From CAYONM01 sp964405325 (GTDB lineage Bacteria; Planctomycetota; UBA11346), in assembly GCA_964405325.1 (NCBI GenBank), contig CAYONM010000166.1, forward strand, positions 1-8,435: DNA of 8,435 nucleotides. The letters are read 5' to 3'. A program made the position numbers and the translations under genes. Below are positions 1 through 5,680 of this stretch, in pieces. A model generated the notes under the pieces. The model searched no databases. It was not told the origin of the DNA and saw nothing but the letters and a program-made list of their open reading frames with translations. The first letter of the stretch is position 1. Each line of letters starts with the position of its first letter.

Positions 1-144
1 CTGCCCGGAACCCACGGGTTCAATCGTATCGGTCGGCGCCCGGTTTTTGCTCTTAGGGTGCGGAAAGGAATAAAGGTAGCAGATCGCGCAGAGATTTTGT
101 CGATCCTTCAAGGCGCGAAGAGCGAGCATATCGAGTATATGTAA
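1..144 (+). CDS. possible 3' end of an unrecognised gene (partial)
   Basis: Frame 1 is open from the window edge to a TAA at 142-144, giving 47 residues that end in SEHIEYM. I do not recognise the product. Third-position GC is clearly lower than in the confident genes here, and an open frame of this length can occur by chance. The frame also runs through the left arm of an imperfect palindrome (69-198), so it could equally be non-coding or part of a decayed mobile element. Listed only because nothing else accounts for the left edge. Confidence 0.2.
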   Translation: MPGTHGFNRIGRRPVFALRVRKGIKVADRAEILSILQGAKSEHIEYM

Positions 145-198
145 GCGATAAGCAACGCAGAAGGGCGGCAAAAGATCAAGTGAGACGCTACCTTTATT
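69..198. repeat. imperfect palindrome with perfect 12-bp terminal inverted repeats
   Basis: AATAAAGGTAGC (69-80) is the exact reverse complement of GCTACCTTTATT (187-198). The two halves remain partly complementary inward: CTTTTGC/GCAAAAG-like and CCTTC/GAAGG-like blocks line up, and the centre is CATAT near 127-131 facing ATATG at 137-141. Overall arm identity is only moderate. This could be a small non-autonomous mobile element, a decayed insertion sequence end, or the template of a structured RNA. No transposase is visible, and no target duplication was identified. Confidence 0.45.
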
Positions 199-323
199 TA
201 TTGACGGGCCCTTACATCGAGGGGGCAAGCCCATCGGACCCCGAAGCTGAGCCCGCAAAAACACCTTTTTCTTCTCGAAGTTTTTGCGAGCTCAGCTTCT
301 ACGATGGTCGCCAGATCAATAAA
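197..323. repeat. second palindrome, long 20-bp hairpin core at 243-299
   Basis: The core arms 243-262 (GAAGCTGAGCCCGCAAAAAC) and 280-299 (GTTTTTGCGAGCTCAGCTTC) are complementary at 19 of 20 positions around a 17-nt loop. Outside the core, CCATCG (231-236) pairs with CGATGG (302-307) and TTTATTGA (197-204) with TCAATAAA (316-323), although the outer spacers are unequal. There is no U-tract immediately after either arm, so it is not a standard terminator. It abuts and slightly overlaps the preceding palindrome, sharing TTTATT-type ends. It may be a MITE-like repeat or a folded RNA. Confidence 0.5.
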
Positions 324-339
324 CGACAACTCTGCTGAC

Positions 340-366
340 AAAAACCGGCTCCAAACTGGAGCCGGT
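340..366 (-). terminator. Rho-independent terminator of the DUF6132-thioredoxin gene
   Basis: Read on the minus strand, a perfect 10-bp stem (ACCGGCTCCA pairing with TGGAGCCGGT, plus-strand 344-353 and 357-366) closes a 3-nt loop and is followed by five T (plus-strand A340-A344). It lies 25 nt past the TGA of the thioredoxin gene, so this gene appears to be the end of its transcript. Confidence 0.9.
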
Positions 367-391
367 GTGGCGTTTTGGCCCGTCACGGCCA

Positions 392-949
392 TCAGCGATG
401 GCTCTCGATCCAGGCCTGCAGGGCCGCGGCCTGCTGCACGCCCACCTTGCGGTCCACCTCCTGGCCGTCCTTCAACAACACCATGCAGGGAATGCCGGTG
501 ACGTTGAAGCGCTGCGCCAAACCCGGACTGTCGTCGACGTTGACCTTGCCAACCAGGACGTCATTGCCGGTACTGGCGGCGAGTTGATCGATCACTGGGC
601 CAAGCATGCGGCAGGGGCCGCACCAGGGCGCCCAGAAATCGATCAGGGCCAGGCCCTTGGTGGTAGCGGAATCGAAGCTGGATTCGTCCAGGTGGATGGT
701 CTGGGTGAGATCGGCAGTGGTCATGTCTGCTCCTTTCTGAGAAGCGGGGGATTCACCGGCGGAAGCCGGTTGGGTGAGCAGGGAAAGCGCCAACAACAAG
801 CCGACGAAGCCGCCGTAGATGCCACCACGCCAGGGCGTGGCAGTCAGCGGACAGGCACCGGTCTCGCAGGATCGGGTACTCCCGAGCAACGCGCCGAAGG
901 CAGCACCGATGGCAACGGCAATGGCGGCAATGATGATCATCTTGAGCAT
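392..949 (-). CDS. DUF6132-like membrane module fused to a thioredoxin domain
   Basis: This encodes 185 aa. I chose the ATG at 949 because AGGAGG (955-960) sits 5 nt upstream; a longer frame to 994 would run into the promoter. Residues about 4-24 and 42-60 are hydrophobic spans. Between them lies C28-ETGA-C33-PLT followed by PW and a YGG segment, which I recognise as the DUF6132 pattern; its function is unknown. Residues about 78-185 form a thioredoxin fold with the WCGPC active site (C110, C113) and the cis-proline loop GIP (P154), followed unusually by C155. After the second span comes PASAGE (61-66), which resembles a signal peptidase I site (ASA, 62-64). Known thioredoxins reduce protein disulfides. 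Whether this one works in the cytoplasm or periplasm is open. An internal ATG (724) with its own strong ribosome binding site could yield a separate 110-aa soluble thioredoxin. The gene is divergent from a sigma-54 activator, preceded by a -24/-12 promoter and closed by a terminator. Confidence 0.88.
   Translation of the reverse strand: MLKMIIIAAIAVAIGAAFGALLGSTRSCETGACPLTATPWRGGIYGGFVGLLLALSLLTQPASAGESPASQKGADMTTADLTQTIHLDESSFDSATTKGLALIDFWAPWCGPCRMLGPVIDQLAASTGNDVLVGKVNVDDSPGLAQRFNVTGIPCMVLLKDGQEVDRKVGVQQAAALQAWIESHR
724..736 (-). promoter_or_regulatory. internal ribosome binding site and ATG for a free thioredoxin
   Basis: On the minus strand AAAGGAG (730-736) is followed after 5 nt by ATG (722-724), in frame with the upstream fusion (Met76). 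From here the product would be a 110-aa thioredoxin starting MTTADLTQT, a normal length for a stand-alone thioredoxin. The site is about as good as the one at the gene's first start. Either the locus makes both a membrane-linked and a soluble form, or two formerly separate genes have merged by loss of a stop codon. Confidence 0.65.
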
Positions 950-977
950 GGAGACCTCCTGGGTGCACGTTTCTCTA

Positions 978-993
978 AGCAGTTGGCATGCCA
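978..993 (-). promoter_or_regulatory. sigma-54 (-24/-12) promoter for the thioredoxin fusion
   Basis: The minus strand reads TGGCATG-CCAA-CTGCT against the consensus TGGCACG-N4-TTGCW. It has the invariant GG (992-991) and GC (980-979) exactly 10 nt apart and only two mismatches in the conserved blocks. Transcription would begin near 967-968, about 18 nt before the ATG at 949 and just upstream of the ribosome binding site at 955-960. The -24 region is part of a perfect 12-bp palindrome, TTGGCATGCCAA (983-994). A sigma-54 activator is encoded divergently next door, which strongly supports the call. Confidence 0.82.
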
Positions 994-1048
994 ATCGAAC
1001 CTATTCCCCTAAGCTACTTATCTATCACTACTTATTCCAAAGTCGTCA

Positions 1049-1107
1049 CAATGGCAATTGCAGTTTGCAATGGCAGGTGCCGTGAATGCAATGGCATCAT
1101 GCAATGC
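1049..1107. promoter_or_regulatory. putative enhancer (UAS): three CAATGGCA repeats
   Basis: CAATGGCA occurs at 1049-1056, 1068-1075 and 1089-1096, so the start-to-start spacing is 19 and 21 bp, about two helical turns. The last two extend to TGCAATGGCA, and a fourth partial copy, TGCAATGC, is at 1100-1107. An inverted pair ATTGCA-gtt-TGCAAT (1057-1071) overlaps. The repeats lie roughly 80-130 bp upstream of the predicted start of the -24/-12 transcript, the usual range for enhancer-binding protein sites. They also cover the first codons of the activator gene, so they could mediate autoregulation. Confidence 0.55.
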
Positions 1108-2415
1108 TCCGACCTGCTCGACGCGCTTCCCCTCGGTCTCATCGTGCTGGACGCCGAGGGCCGCATCACCGGCTTCAATCGCACAATCAGCAGCATCAGT
1201 GGCATTCCCGCCGCCGAAGCGCTGGGGCAGCCGCTGCCGACCGTGTTTCCGCCAGAATCCTGTCGCTGCGCCACAACCCTGGCCCAGATGATCGACAGTG
1301 GCGATCAGATCGACGAGCTCCCTGGCGTCTTCCAGCATCGTAGTGGCGCGCGCGTGGCAGTGCACCTGAGCGCACAGCGGCTGCCGGATCAGGGCCTGGT
1401 GATCAGCCTGCGCGAGGTCGCCGCCGCCCAGGCCCGGGCCGAGGAGGTCAGCGGCGAACTGGCTGGCATCGTGTCCAAGAGTCCGGCCGTACAGCGCATC
1501 CTGGATGTGCTGCCGAATATCGCCGACAGCATCAGCACCGTGTTGGTGCTGGGCGAAAGCGGCACCGGCAAGGAATTGTTCGCTCGCGCCATCCACACCC
1601 TGTCGCCGCGCCGCAATAAACCCTTTGTCGCCGTCAACTGCGGTGCTCTACCGGAAAACCTGTTGGAGAGCGAACTTTTCGGACATCGCGCCGGCGCCTT
1701 TACCGATGCCAAGCAGGACCGCCCCGGCCGCTTTGCCCGCGCAGAGAGCGGCACGCTGTTCCTGGATGAAATAGGCGACTTGCCGCTATCAGTGCAGGTG
1801 AAATTGCTGCGGGTGCTGCAGGAACGGGAATACGAACCCCTCGGCGGCACCGAGACCGTATCGACCGACGTGCGCGTGCTCTGCGCCACCAACCGCGACC
1901 TGGCCACCGAGGTACAATCGGGTCGTTTCCGGGCCGATCTGTATTACCGCATCAACATTGTCGAACTACGCCTGCCCAGTCTGCGCGAGCGGATCCAGGA
2001 TATTCCGTTGTTGGTGCAGCGCTTCCTGGTGCAGTTCAACAAACGCAGCGGCCGACACGTCGGCAGCATCAGCCAGGACGCGCTGCGCCGGCTGATGAAT
2101 TACAATTTCCCAGGCAATATCCGCGAGCTGGAAAACATCATCGAACACGCCTATGTGCTCTGTCCACACGAAGAAATCCAGGAGGCATGCCTGCCCGATG
2201 CGGTACTGGGCCGCGCCAACGCCTGTGCCACCATCACCGATGCCGGCCCACCATCACCGCCATCGCTGCCAGCAGCAGCCTTCGCCGACGATGAGCCCAG
2301 TCGGATCAGAGCCGCTTTGGCGCATCACCAGGGCCACCGCAAACGCACCGCCGCGGCCCTGGGCATCGATCCCAGCACCCTGTGGCGGAAGATGAAGCGC
2401 TACGGCTTGGGCTGA
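1051..2415 (+). CDS. PAS-containing sigma-54 enhancer-binding regulator, Fis-type HTH
   Basis: This encodes 454 aa from the ATG at 1051. Residues about 21-120 form a PAS-like sensor (ALPLGLIVLDAEGRITGFN). The central AAA+ domain (about 138-370) has Walker A GESGTGKE (168-175), GAFTDA (215-220, the sigma-54 contact loop, normally GAFTGA), Walker B GTLFLDEIGD (234-243) and RADLYYRI (294-301) with the arginine-finger region. The C-terminus (about 417-454) is a Fis-like helix-turn-helix. There is no receiver domain. Cysteines cluster at the N-terminus (C6, C10, C13, C19) and in the PAS region (C71, C73), suggesting a redox or metal signal. The frame extends to an ATG at 988, but that lies inside the divergent sigma-54 promoter; an ATG at 1099 is the other option and would drop most of the N-terminal cysteines. 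None of the starts has a good ribosome binding site. The likely target is the divergent thioredoxin fusion. Activity by ATP hydrolysis and sigma-54 remodelling is known for the family. Confidence 0.93.
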   Translation: MAIAVCNGRCRECNGIMQCSDLLDALPLGLIVLDAEGRITGFNRTISSISGIPAAEALGQPLPTVFPPESCRCATTLAQMIDSGDQIDELPGVFQHRSGARVAVHLSAQRLPDQGLVISLREVAAAQARAEEVSGELAGIVSKSPAVQRILDVLPNIADSISTVLVLGESGTGKELFARAIHTLSPRRNKPFVAVNCGALPENLLESELFGHRAGAFTDAKQDRPGRFARAESGTLFLDEIGDLPLSVQVKLLRVLQEREYEPLGGTETVSTDVRVLCATNRDLATEVQSGRFRADLYYRINIVELRLPSLRERIQDIPLLVQRFLVQFNKRSGRHVGSISQDALRRLMNYNFPGNIRELENIIEHAYVLCPHEEIQEACLPDAVLGRANACATITDAGPPSPPSLPAAAFADDEPSRIRAALAHHQGHRKRTAAALGIDPSTLWRKMKRYGLG

Positions 2416-3086
2416 GATGGCTCGTTGCGGGCCGACCACAGCAGGCCACTCATCTTTTTGATCGCGGCAGTCTTGGCCGGCATGCCGTAGTCGGCCAGGG
2501 CCAACACCGCCTCGGATGTTTCCGCGCGCAGCACGCAAGCCAGCATACCAGGGGTGGCCTGCAGGATGGCAATGGCCAGGCCATGGCGGTCGGTCTCCTG
2601 GTCTTCGGCCAGGGCATTCATTTCGGCCATGACCGTGTCCCAGGCTGAGCGCTCGATATCAGCCGGCGGCGCGTCCAGGCCCGCCAGGGGGCAATCGGAA
2701 ATAGCGCCGATGCCCGCGGCAAAGCATTCGTCCAGCATGCCGGATTCGCGCGGTTGATCGTCGAATAGGCTGTAGGCAACGCTCTGCAGAACCGGCAGCG
2801 CAGCGGCAGCCGGTACGGGTAGGCGAATGGCCGTCAGAGACAAGGGGCAGGCATCGAGCTGCGAAACGTCAGTCGCCGCCAATACCAGCTGCGGCAGCGT
2901 TGCCCGTTTCGTCAACAAGGCTGCCAAGACAGCATAATCGGCACCGGCGGCAACATCCAACCAGGTAATGCCCGCTGCCATCGCAGCATCGAGCAAGGCC
3001 TCGGGATCGGCTGCCGCCAGCACGCCACCGGCATCGAGACCGATAACCGATAGCCATATATCATCGGAAATACTACGTTTGATCAT
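2400..3086 (-). CDS. divergent aldo/keto-reductase-like protein, probably not catalytic
   Basis: This encodes 228 aa; ATG at 3086 with TGAGG (3094-3098) 7 nt upstream. The order of segments follows the aldo/keto reductase barrel: VIGLDAGG (14-21) for the first strand, GITWLD (39-44) for the G-x-x-x-x-D segment, VAYSLFDDQPRES (103-115) for the usual YSLLDRRPE-like strand, GIGAISDCPLAGL (125-137) for the GIGVIAYSPLAGG-like strand, and a C-terminal ATPGM...VLRAETSEAV (177-193) for the nucleotide-binding segment. It is short for the family (usually around 270-340 aa). Asp44 is present and Tyr51 lies near the expected place but two residues too far. The position of the catalytic lysine is Asp73 in LVLAATD, and the His of the QLHxP-like strand is missing (IRLPVP, 87-92). 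I infer a pseudoenzyme or highly diverged member. It lies downstream of uup on the same strand, and its 3' end overlaps the convergent regulator by 16 nt. Confidence 0.72.
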   Translation of the reverse strand: MIKRSISDDIWLSVIGLDAGGVLAAADPEALLDAAMAAGITWLDVAAGADYAVLAALLTKRATLPQLVLAATDVSQLDACPLSLTAIRLPVPAAAALPVLQSVAYSLFDDQPRESGMLDECFAAGIGAISDCPLAGLDAPPADIERSAWDTVMAEMNALAEDQETDRHGLAIAILQATPGMLACVLRAETSEAVLALADYGMPAKTAAIKKMSGLLWSARNEPSQPKP

Positions 3087-3180
3087 GGTTGAACCTCAAT
3101 TGTCTGTTCAAACCGCGTCAGCAGCGCGAAACCAGAGCCTGGCAGGTGGTCGAGCCGGATTGGCACCGGGCAGTGTCGCG

Positions 3181-3197
3181 AGGGGGCGAAGCCCCCT
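3181..3197 (-). terminator. GC-rich hairpin after uup, no U-tract
   Basis: AGGGGGC-GAA-GCCCCCT is a perfect 7-bp stem with a 3-nt loop, 16 nt downstream of the uup stop in the 127-nt gap before the next gene on that strand. No T run follows on either strand, so it may be a weak or Rho-assisted terminator, an mRNA 3'-end stabiliser, or a palindromic repeat unit. It would allow at least some readthrough from uup into the aldo/keto-reductase-like gene. Confidence 0.4.
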
Positions 3198-3213
3198 GTG
3201 ATGAAACCATCAG

Positions 3214-5031
3214 TCATCGCCGGCTCTCCAGCTCTTCCCAGCGCCCCATCAATTGTTCCTGTTCTTTTTCCAGGGTCAGCAGACGCGCTTCCACCGTCTG
3301 TACCGCTTGCGGATCGTTGTAGACCGCTGGCTCTTCCATGCGGTGCTGCACCTGTTCCAGCTCCTGATCGATGACATCGATGCGCGCTTCCAGACGGCGC
3401 AGCTCACCTTCCTCTTTGCGATTCAAACCGGCAACAGCCGTCGGCAACGGCTTGACCTTCTCGGCTTGCGGTTTGATGCGCTTGGCCTGCTCTTCGCGGT
3501 CGGCAAAGCGTTCGTCCAAGCGATCGCGGCGCAGCTGTTCCCACTGCTCGTAGCTGGCAACGGCGCGAGCAGCGCCATCCTCCAGGGCAATGCAGCGGTC
3601 GGCGAGACGCTCCAGCAGATAGCGGTCGTGAGTAATCAACACAATGCCGCCGGGAAATTCCTCCAGGGCTTCTTCCAGCACCTCCAAGGTCGGAATATCC
3701 AGATCGTTGGTCGGTTCATCCAAAAGCAATACGTCGGCCGAAGTGCTCATCAACATGGCCAACAACAAACGCGCCTGCTCGCCGCCAGACAGGCTGGCGA
3801 CGGTCTGGTCGAACTGCTCCTGGCCAAACAAAAACCGCCGGGCCCAAGCCGCCACGTGCATCCGACCACCCGCTGGTGTCGCCACGAAGTCACCGTTCGG
3901 ACACAGGCTGTACCGCAGGGTGCGACTGCGGTCCAACTGCTCGCGTTGCTGGGAAAAACGCGCCACGCGCAAAGCATGGGCGTGCTTGACTCGGCCGGCA
4001 TCAGGCTCGATATCGCCGGCCAGAACCCGCAACAAGGTCGTCTTGCCGCTGCCATTGCCACCAATCAGGCCCAGGCAGCTGCCGGGAGCAACGGTAACAT
4101 CCAGGTTGTCAAACAACGGGCACGAGGGGTAGGCTTTGGCAACGCCCTCGACGCTGATCAATTCGTTGGCCCGACGGCCGGTAGCAGCAAAGGCCAGACC
4201 GGCCCGCTGCTGTTTATTGCGGCCGCGCACCTCCTGTAATTGTGTCTGCAATTCCTGTGCCGCTTCCACGCGATAATTCGCTTTGGTGGTCCGAGCCTTG
4301 GGCCGACGGCGGAGCCATTCCGCCTCGCGCTGCCAGCGATTGGCCAGACGCTCCTCCAACTGCTGCTGCGCCGCCAGGGTCTGCGCCCGCGCCTCGAGAA
4401 AATCCGCATAACCGCCGGCGGCACTGAACAGGCCACCGGGATGCCGCTTGTCCACCTCCACCACCCGAGTGGCGACCTGATCGAGAAAGGCACGATCGTG
4501 GCTAACCAGTACTACCGCGCAGCCAATGCGGTCCAGCAGGCGCTCCAGCCACAACACGCCATCCAGGTCCAAGTGGTTGGTGGGTTCGTCCAGCAGCAAC
4601 AGATCCGGCTCGATGATCAAGGCCGCACACAAGGCCAGGCGTTTACGCCAGCCACCAGACAACTCGATCACCGGCTGGTCGACCGCCTCAAACCCGGCCG
4701 TCAGCAGCTGGCGCCGCCAACGCAATTCCCGTTCGGTGGCATCGAAGGCGGTTTCTGCCAACACCGCTTCCAGAATGCTGCGCGGGGTGGCGTCGGGTGG
4801 AATGTCGTCGTGCTGCTGAACCAAGCGCAGCACCAGCCCGCTGGCTGCCTGCCGACTGCCGCTATCCGGCTCCACCGCCCCCGCAATCATCCCGAGCAGG
4901 GTCGACTTGCCACTGCCGTTGGGACCGATGATCGCCAATCGCTCACCCGAGCCGATAGTCAGGCTCAGATTGTCGAACAGAGGGGCAGCGTAGGTCTTGG
5001 CGACCGCTTGCAGGGTAATCACGTTGGCCAT
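3214..5031 (-). CDS. uup: ABC-F family ATPase Uup
   Basis: This encodes 605 aa with two ABC ATPase domains and no membrane spans. The first domain has Walker A GPNGSGKST (36-44), signature LSGGWRKR (124-131) and Walker B LLLLDEPTNHLD (144-155). The charged inter-domain linker is about 215-285. The second domain has GGNGSGKTT (324-332), LSGGEQAR (414-421) and VLLLDEPTNDLD (434-445). The C-terminal part (about 500-605) is highly charged and ends in a predicted coiled coil (EGELRRLEARIDVIDQELEQ region), the hallmark separating Uup from other ABC-F proteins. Length is close to Escherichia coli Uup. ABC-F proteins act on ribosomes or nucleic-acid-linked processes; Uup has been tied to precise transposon excision and ribosome function. 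I start at MANVITLQ because domain homology begins there; the frame runs open further to 5133 but that would cross the msrB start. No clear Shine-Dalgarno sequence is visible. It is divergent from msrB, with a 92-nt gap. Confidence 0.95.
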   Translation of the reverse strand: MANVITLQAVAKTYAAPLFDNLSLTIGSGERLAIIGPNGSGKSTLLGMIAGAVEPDSGSRQAASGLVLRLVQQHDDIPPDATPRSILEAVLAETAFDATERELRWRRQLLTAGFEAVDQPVIELSGGWRKRLALCAALIIEPDLLLLDEPTNHLDLDGVLWLERLLDRIGCAVVLVSHDRAFLDQVATRVVEVDKRHPGGLFSAAGGYADFLEARAQTLAAQQQLEERLANRWQREAEWLRRRPKARTTKANYRVEAAQELQTQLQEVRGRNKQQRAGLAFAATGRRANELISVEGVAKAYPSCPLFDNLDVTVAPGSCLGLIGGNGSGKTTLLRVLAGDIEPDAGRVKHAHALRVARFSQQREQLDRSRTLRYSLCPNGDFVATPAGGRMHVAAWARRFLFGQEQFDQTVASLSGGEQARLLLAMLMSTSADVLLLDEPTNDLDIPTLEVLEEALEEFPGGIVLITHDRYLLERLADRCIALEDGAARAVASYEQWEQLRRDRLDERFADREEQAKRIKPQAEKVKPLPTAVAGLNRKEEGELRRLEARIDVIDQELEQVQHRMEEPAVYNDPQAVQTVEARLLTLEKEQEQLMGRWEELESRR

Positions 5032-5123
5032 GGCGAGGCATGCTGCTGCGCTGCAGTGGAGGGCAAGTCGGCGATGTGCACGACGCATGAGCCACCAGCA
5101 CCCAGAACCGGTATCATGGCAGC

Positions 5124-5609
5124 ATGAAACCACTCCTGCTGATCGGCCTCTGCTTTCTCACTACCTGTGGCGGCGCGGCCGATCAGCTGGCGACCCCGCA
5201 AAGCGAGATCCCCATGGACCAATTGCCCACAAACGAGGACGGCTGGCGCGAGCTGCTGAGCCCAGAGCAATTCCGCATCTTACGCCAGAAGGGCACCGAA
5301 CGCGCCTTCACCGGCCGCTACTGGGATTATCATGGCGAAGGCGCCTATCGCTGCGCCGGCTGCGGTACCCCCTTGTTTACCAGTCAACACAAATTCGACA
5401 GCGACACCGGCTGGCCAAGTTTCTCCGATGAGATCCAGAAGGGGGCAGTGACCGAGCACACCGACACCAGTCATGGCATGGTCCGCACCGAAGCGGTCTG
5501 TGGTCGCTGCGGTGGACACCTGGGACATGTGTTCAAAGACGGCCCAGTACCGACCGGGCTACGATACTGCATCAATTCGGCCAGCTTGAGTTTTGACGAC
5601 TCGCCATGA
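5124..5609 (+). CDS. msrB: peptide-methionine (R)-S-oxide reductase MsrB, exported/lipoprotein form
   Basis: This encodes 161 aa. MsrB reduces the R-epimer of methionine sulfoxide in proteins. The MsrB domain (about 41-157) shows zinc cysteines C77/C80 (CAGC) and C126/C129 (CGRC), the substrate segment GWPSF (96-100), GHLGHVF (131-137), and the catalytic C149 in RYCINSASLSF. The catalytic residue is Cys, not selenocysteine. The N-terminus MKPLLLIGLCFLTTC is a short basic-hydrophobic signal; LTTC (12-15) resembles a lipobox, although Thr at -1 is not ideal, so it may be a lipoprotein or cleaved export signal. Thus it probably works outside the cytoplasm. The residue before GWPSF is Thr95, where many MsrBs have a resolving Cys, and no other free Cys is present in the domain. 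The ribosome binding site is poor. A later ATG (5214) would give a cytosolic form. The gene is transcribed alone, ending at a strong terminator. Confidence 0.94.
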   Translation: MKPLLLIGLCFLTTCGGAADQLATPQSEIPMDQLPTNEDGWRELLSPEQFRILRQKGTERAFTGRYWDYHGEGAYRCAGCGTPLFTSQHKFDSDTGWPSFSDEIQKGAVTEHTDTSHGMVRTEAVCGRCGGHLGHVFKDGPVPTGLRYCINSASLSFDDSP

Positions 5610-5680
5610 CCCAGCCATGCCCCCCTGCTGCTGCGCAGGGCGACAGCGGCCCTGATAGCTCTGACAGAGAAACTCAGCGA

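Noticed and set aside
1..40. GGGTTCAAT near the left edge as the T-arm of a tRNA or tmRNA
   Set aside because: The flanking bases do not form a 5-bp T-stem and no acceptor end or CCA is present; GAACCC/GGGTTC is just a short hairpin.
69..198. Integron attC site
   Set aside because: Although it is an imperfect palindrome of suitable size, the required RYYYAAC and GTTRRRY end motifs are missing.
198..392. 64-codon minus-strand frame below the thioredoxin stop
   Set aside because: It runs through the terminator hairpin and the palindrome, and has no ribosome binding site.
365..1012. 215-codon plus-strand frame opposite the thioredoxin fusion
   Set aside because: Antisense to a gene with WCGPC, ribosome binding sites, promoter and terminator; composition is Gly/Gln-rich without motifs.
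988..1050. ATG at 988 as the regulator's start
   Set aside because: It lies inside the -24/-12 promoter and palindrome, the extra 21 residues have no domain similarity, and no ribosome binding site is present.
3160..3176. TTGGCACC as a second sigma-54 promoter on the plus strand
   Set aside because: The GG is followed 10 nt later by TG instead of the required GC, and no plus-strand gene starts nearby.
3253..4239. 328-codon plus-strand frame opposite uup
   Set aside because: Shadow of the ABC-F gene; low-complexity composition and no ribosome binding site or motifs.
5112..5117. TATCAT as a -10 box for msrB
   Set aside because: Only 6 nt before the ATG and no -35 element at the right distance.
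5116..5127. Tiny upstream reading frame ATGGCAGCATGA overlapping the msrB start
   Set aside because: Three codons without a ribosome binding site; likely coincidence.
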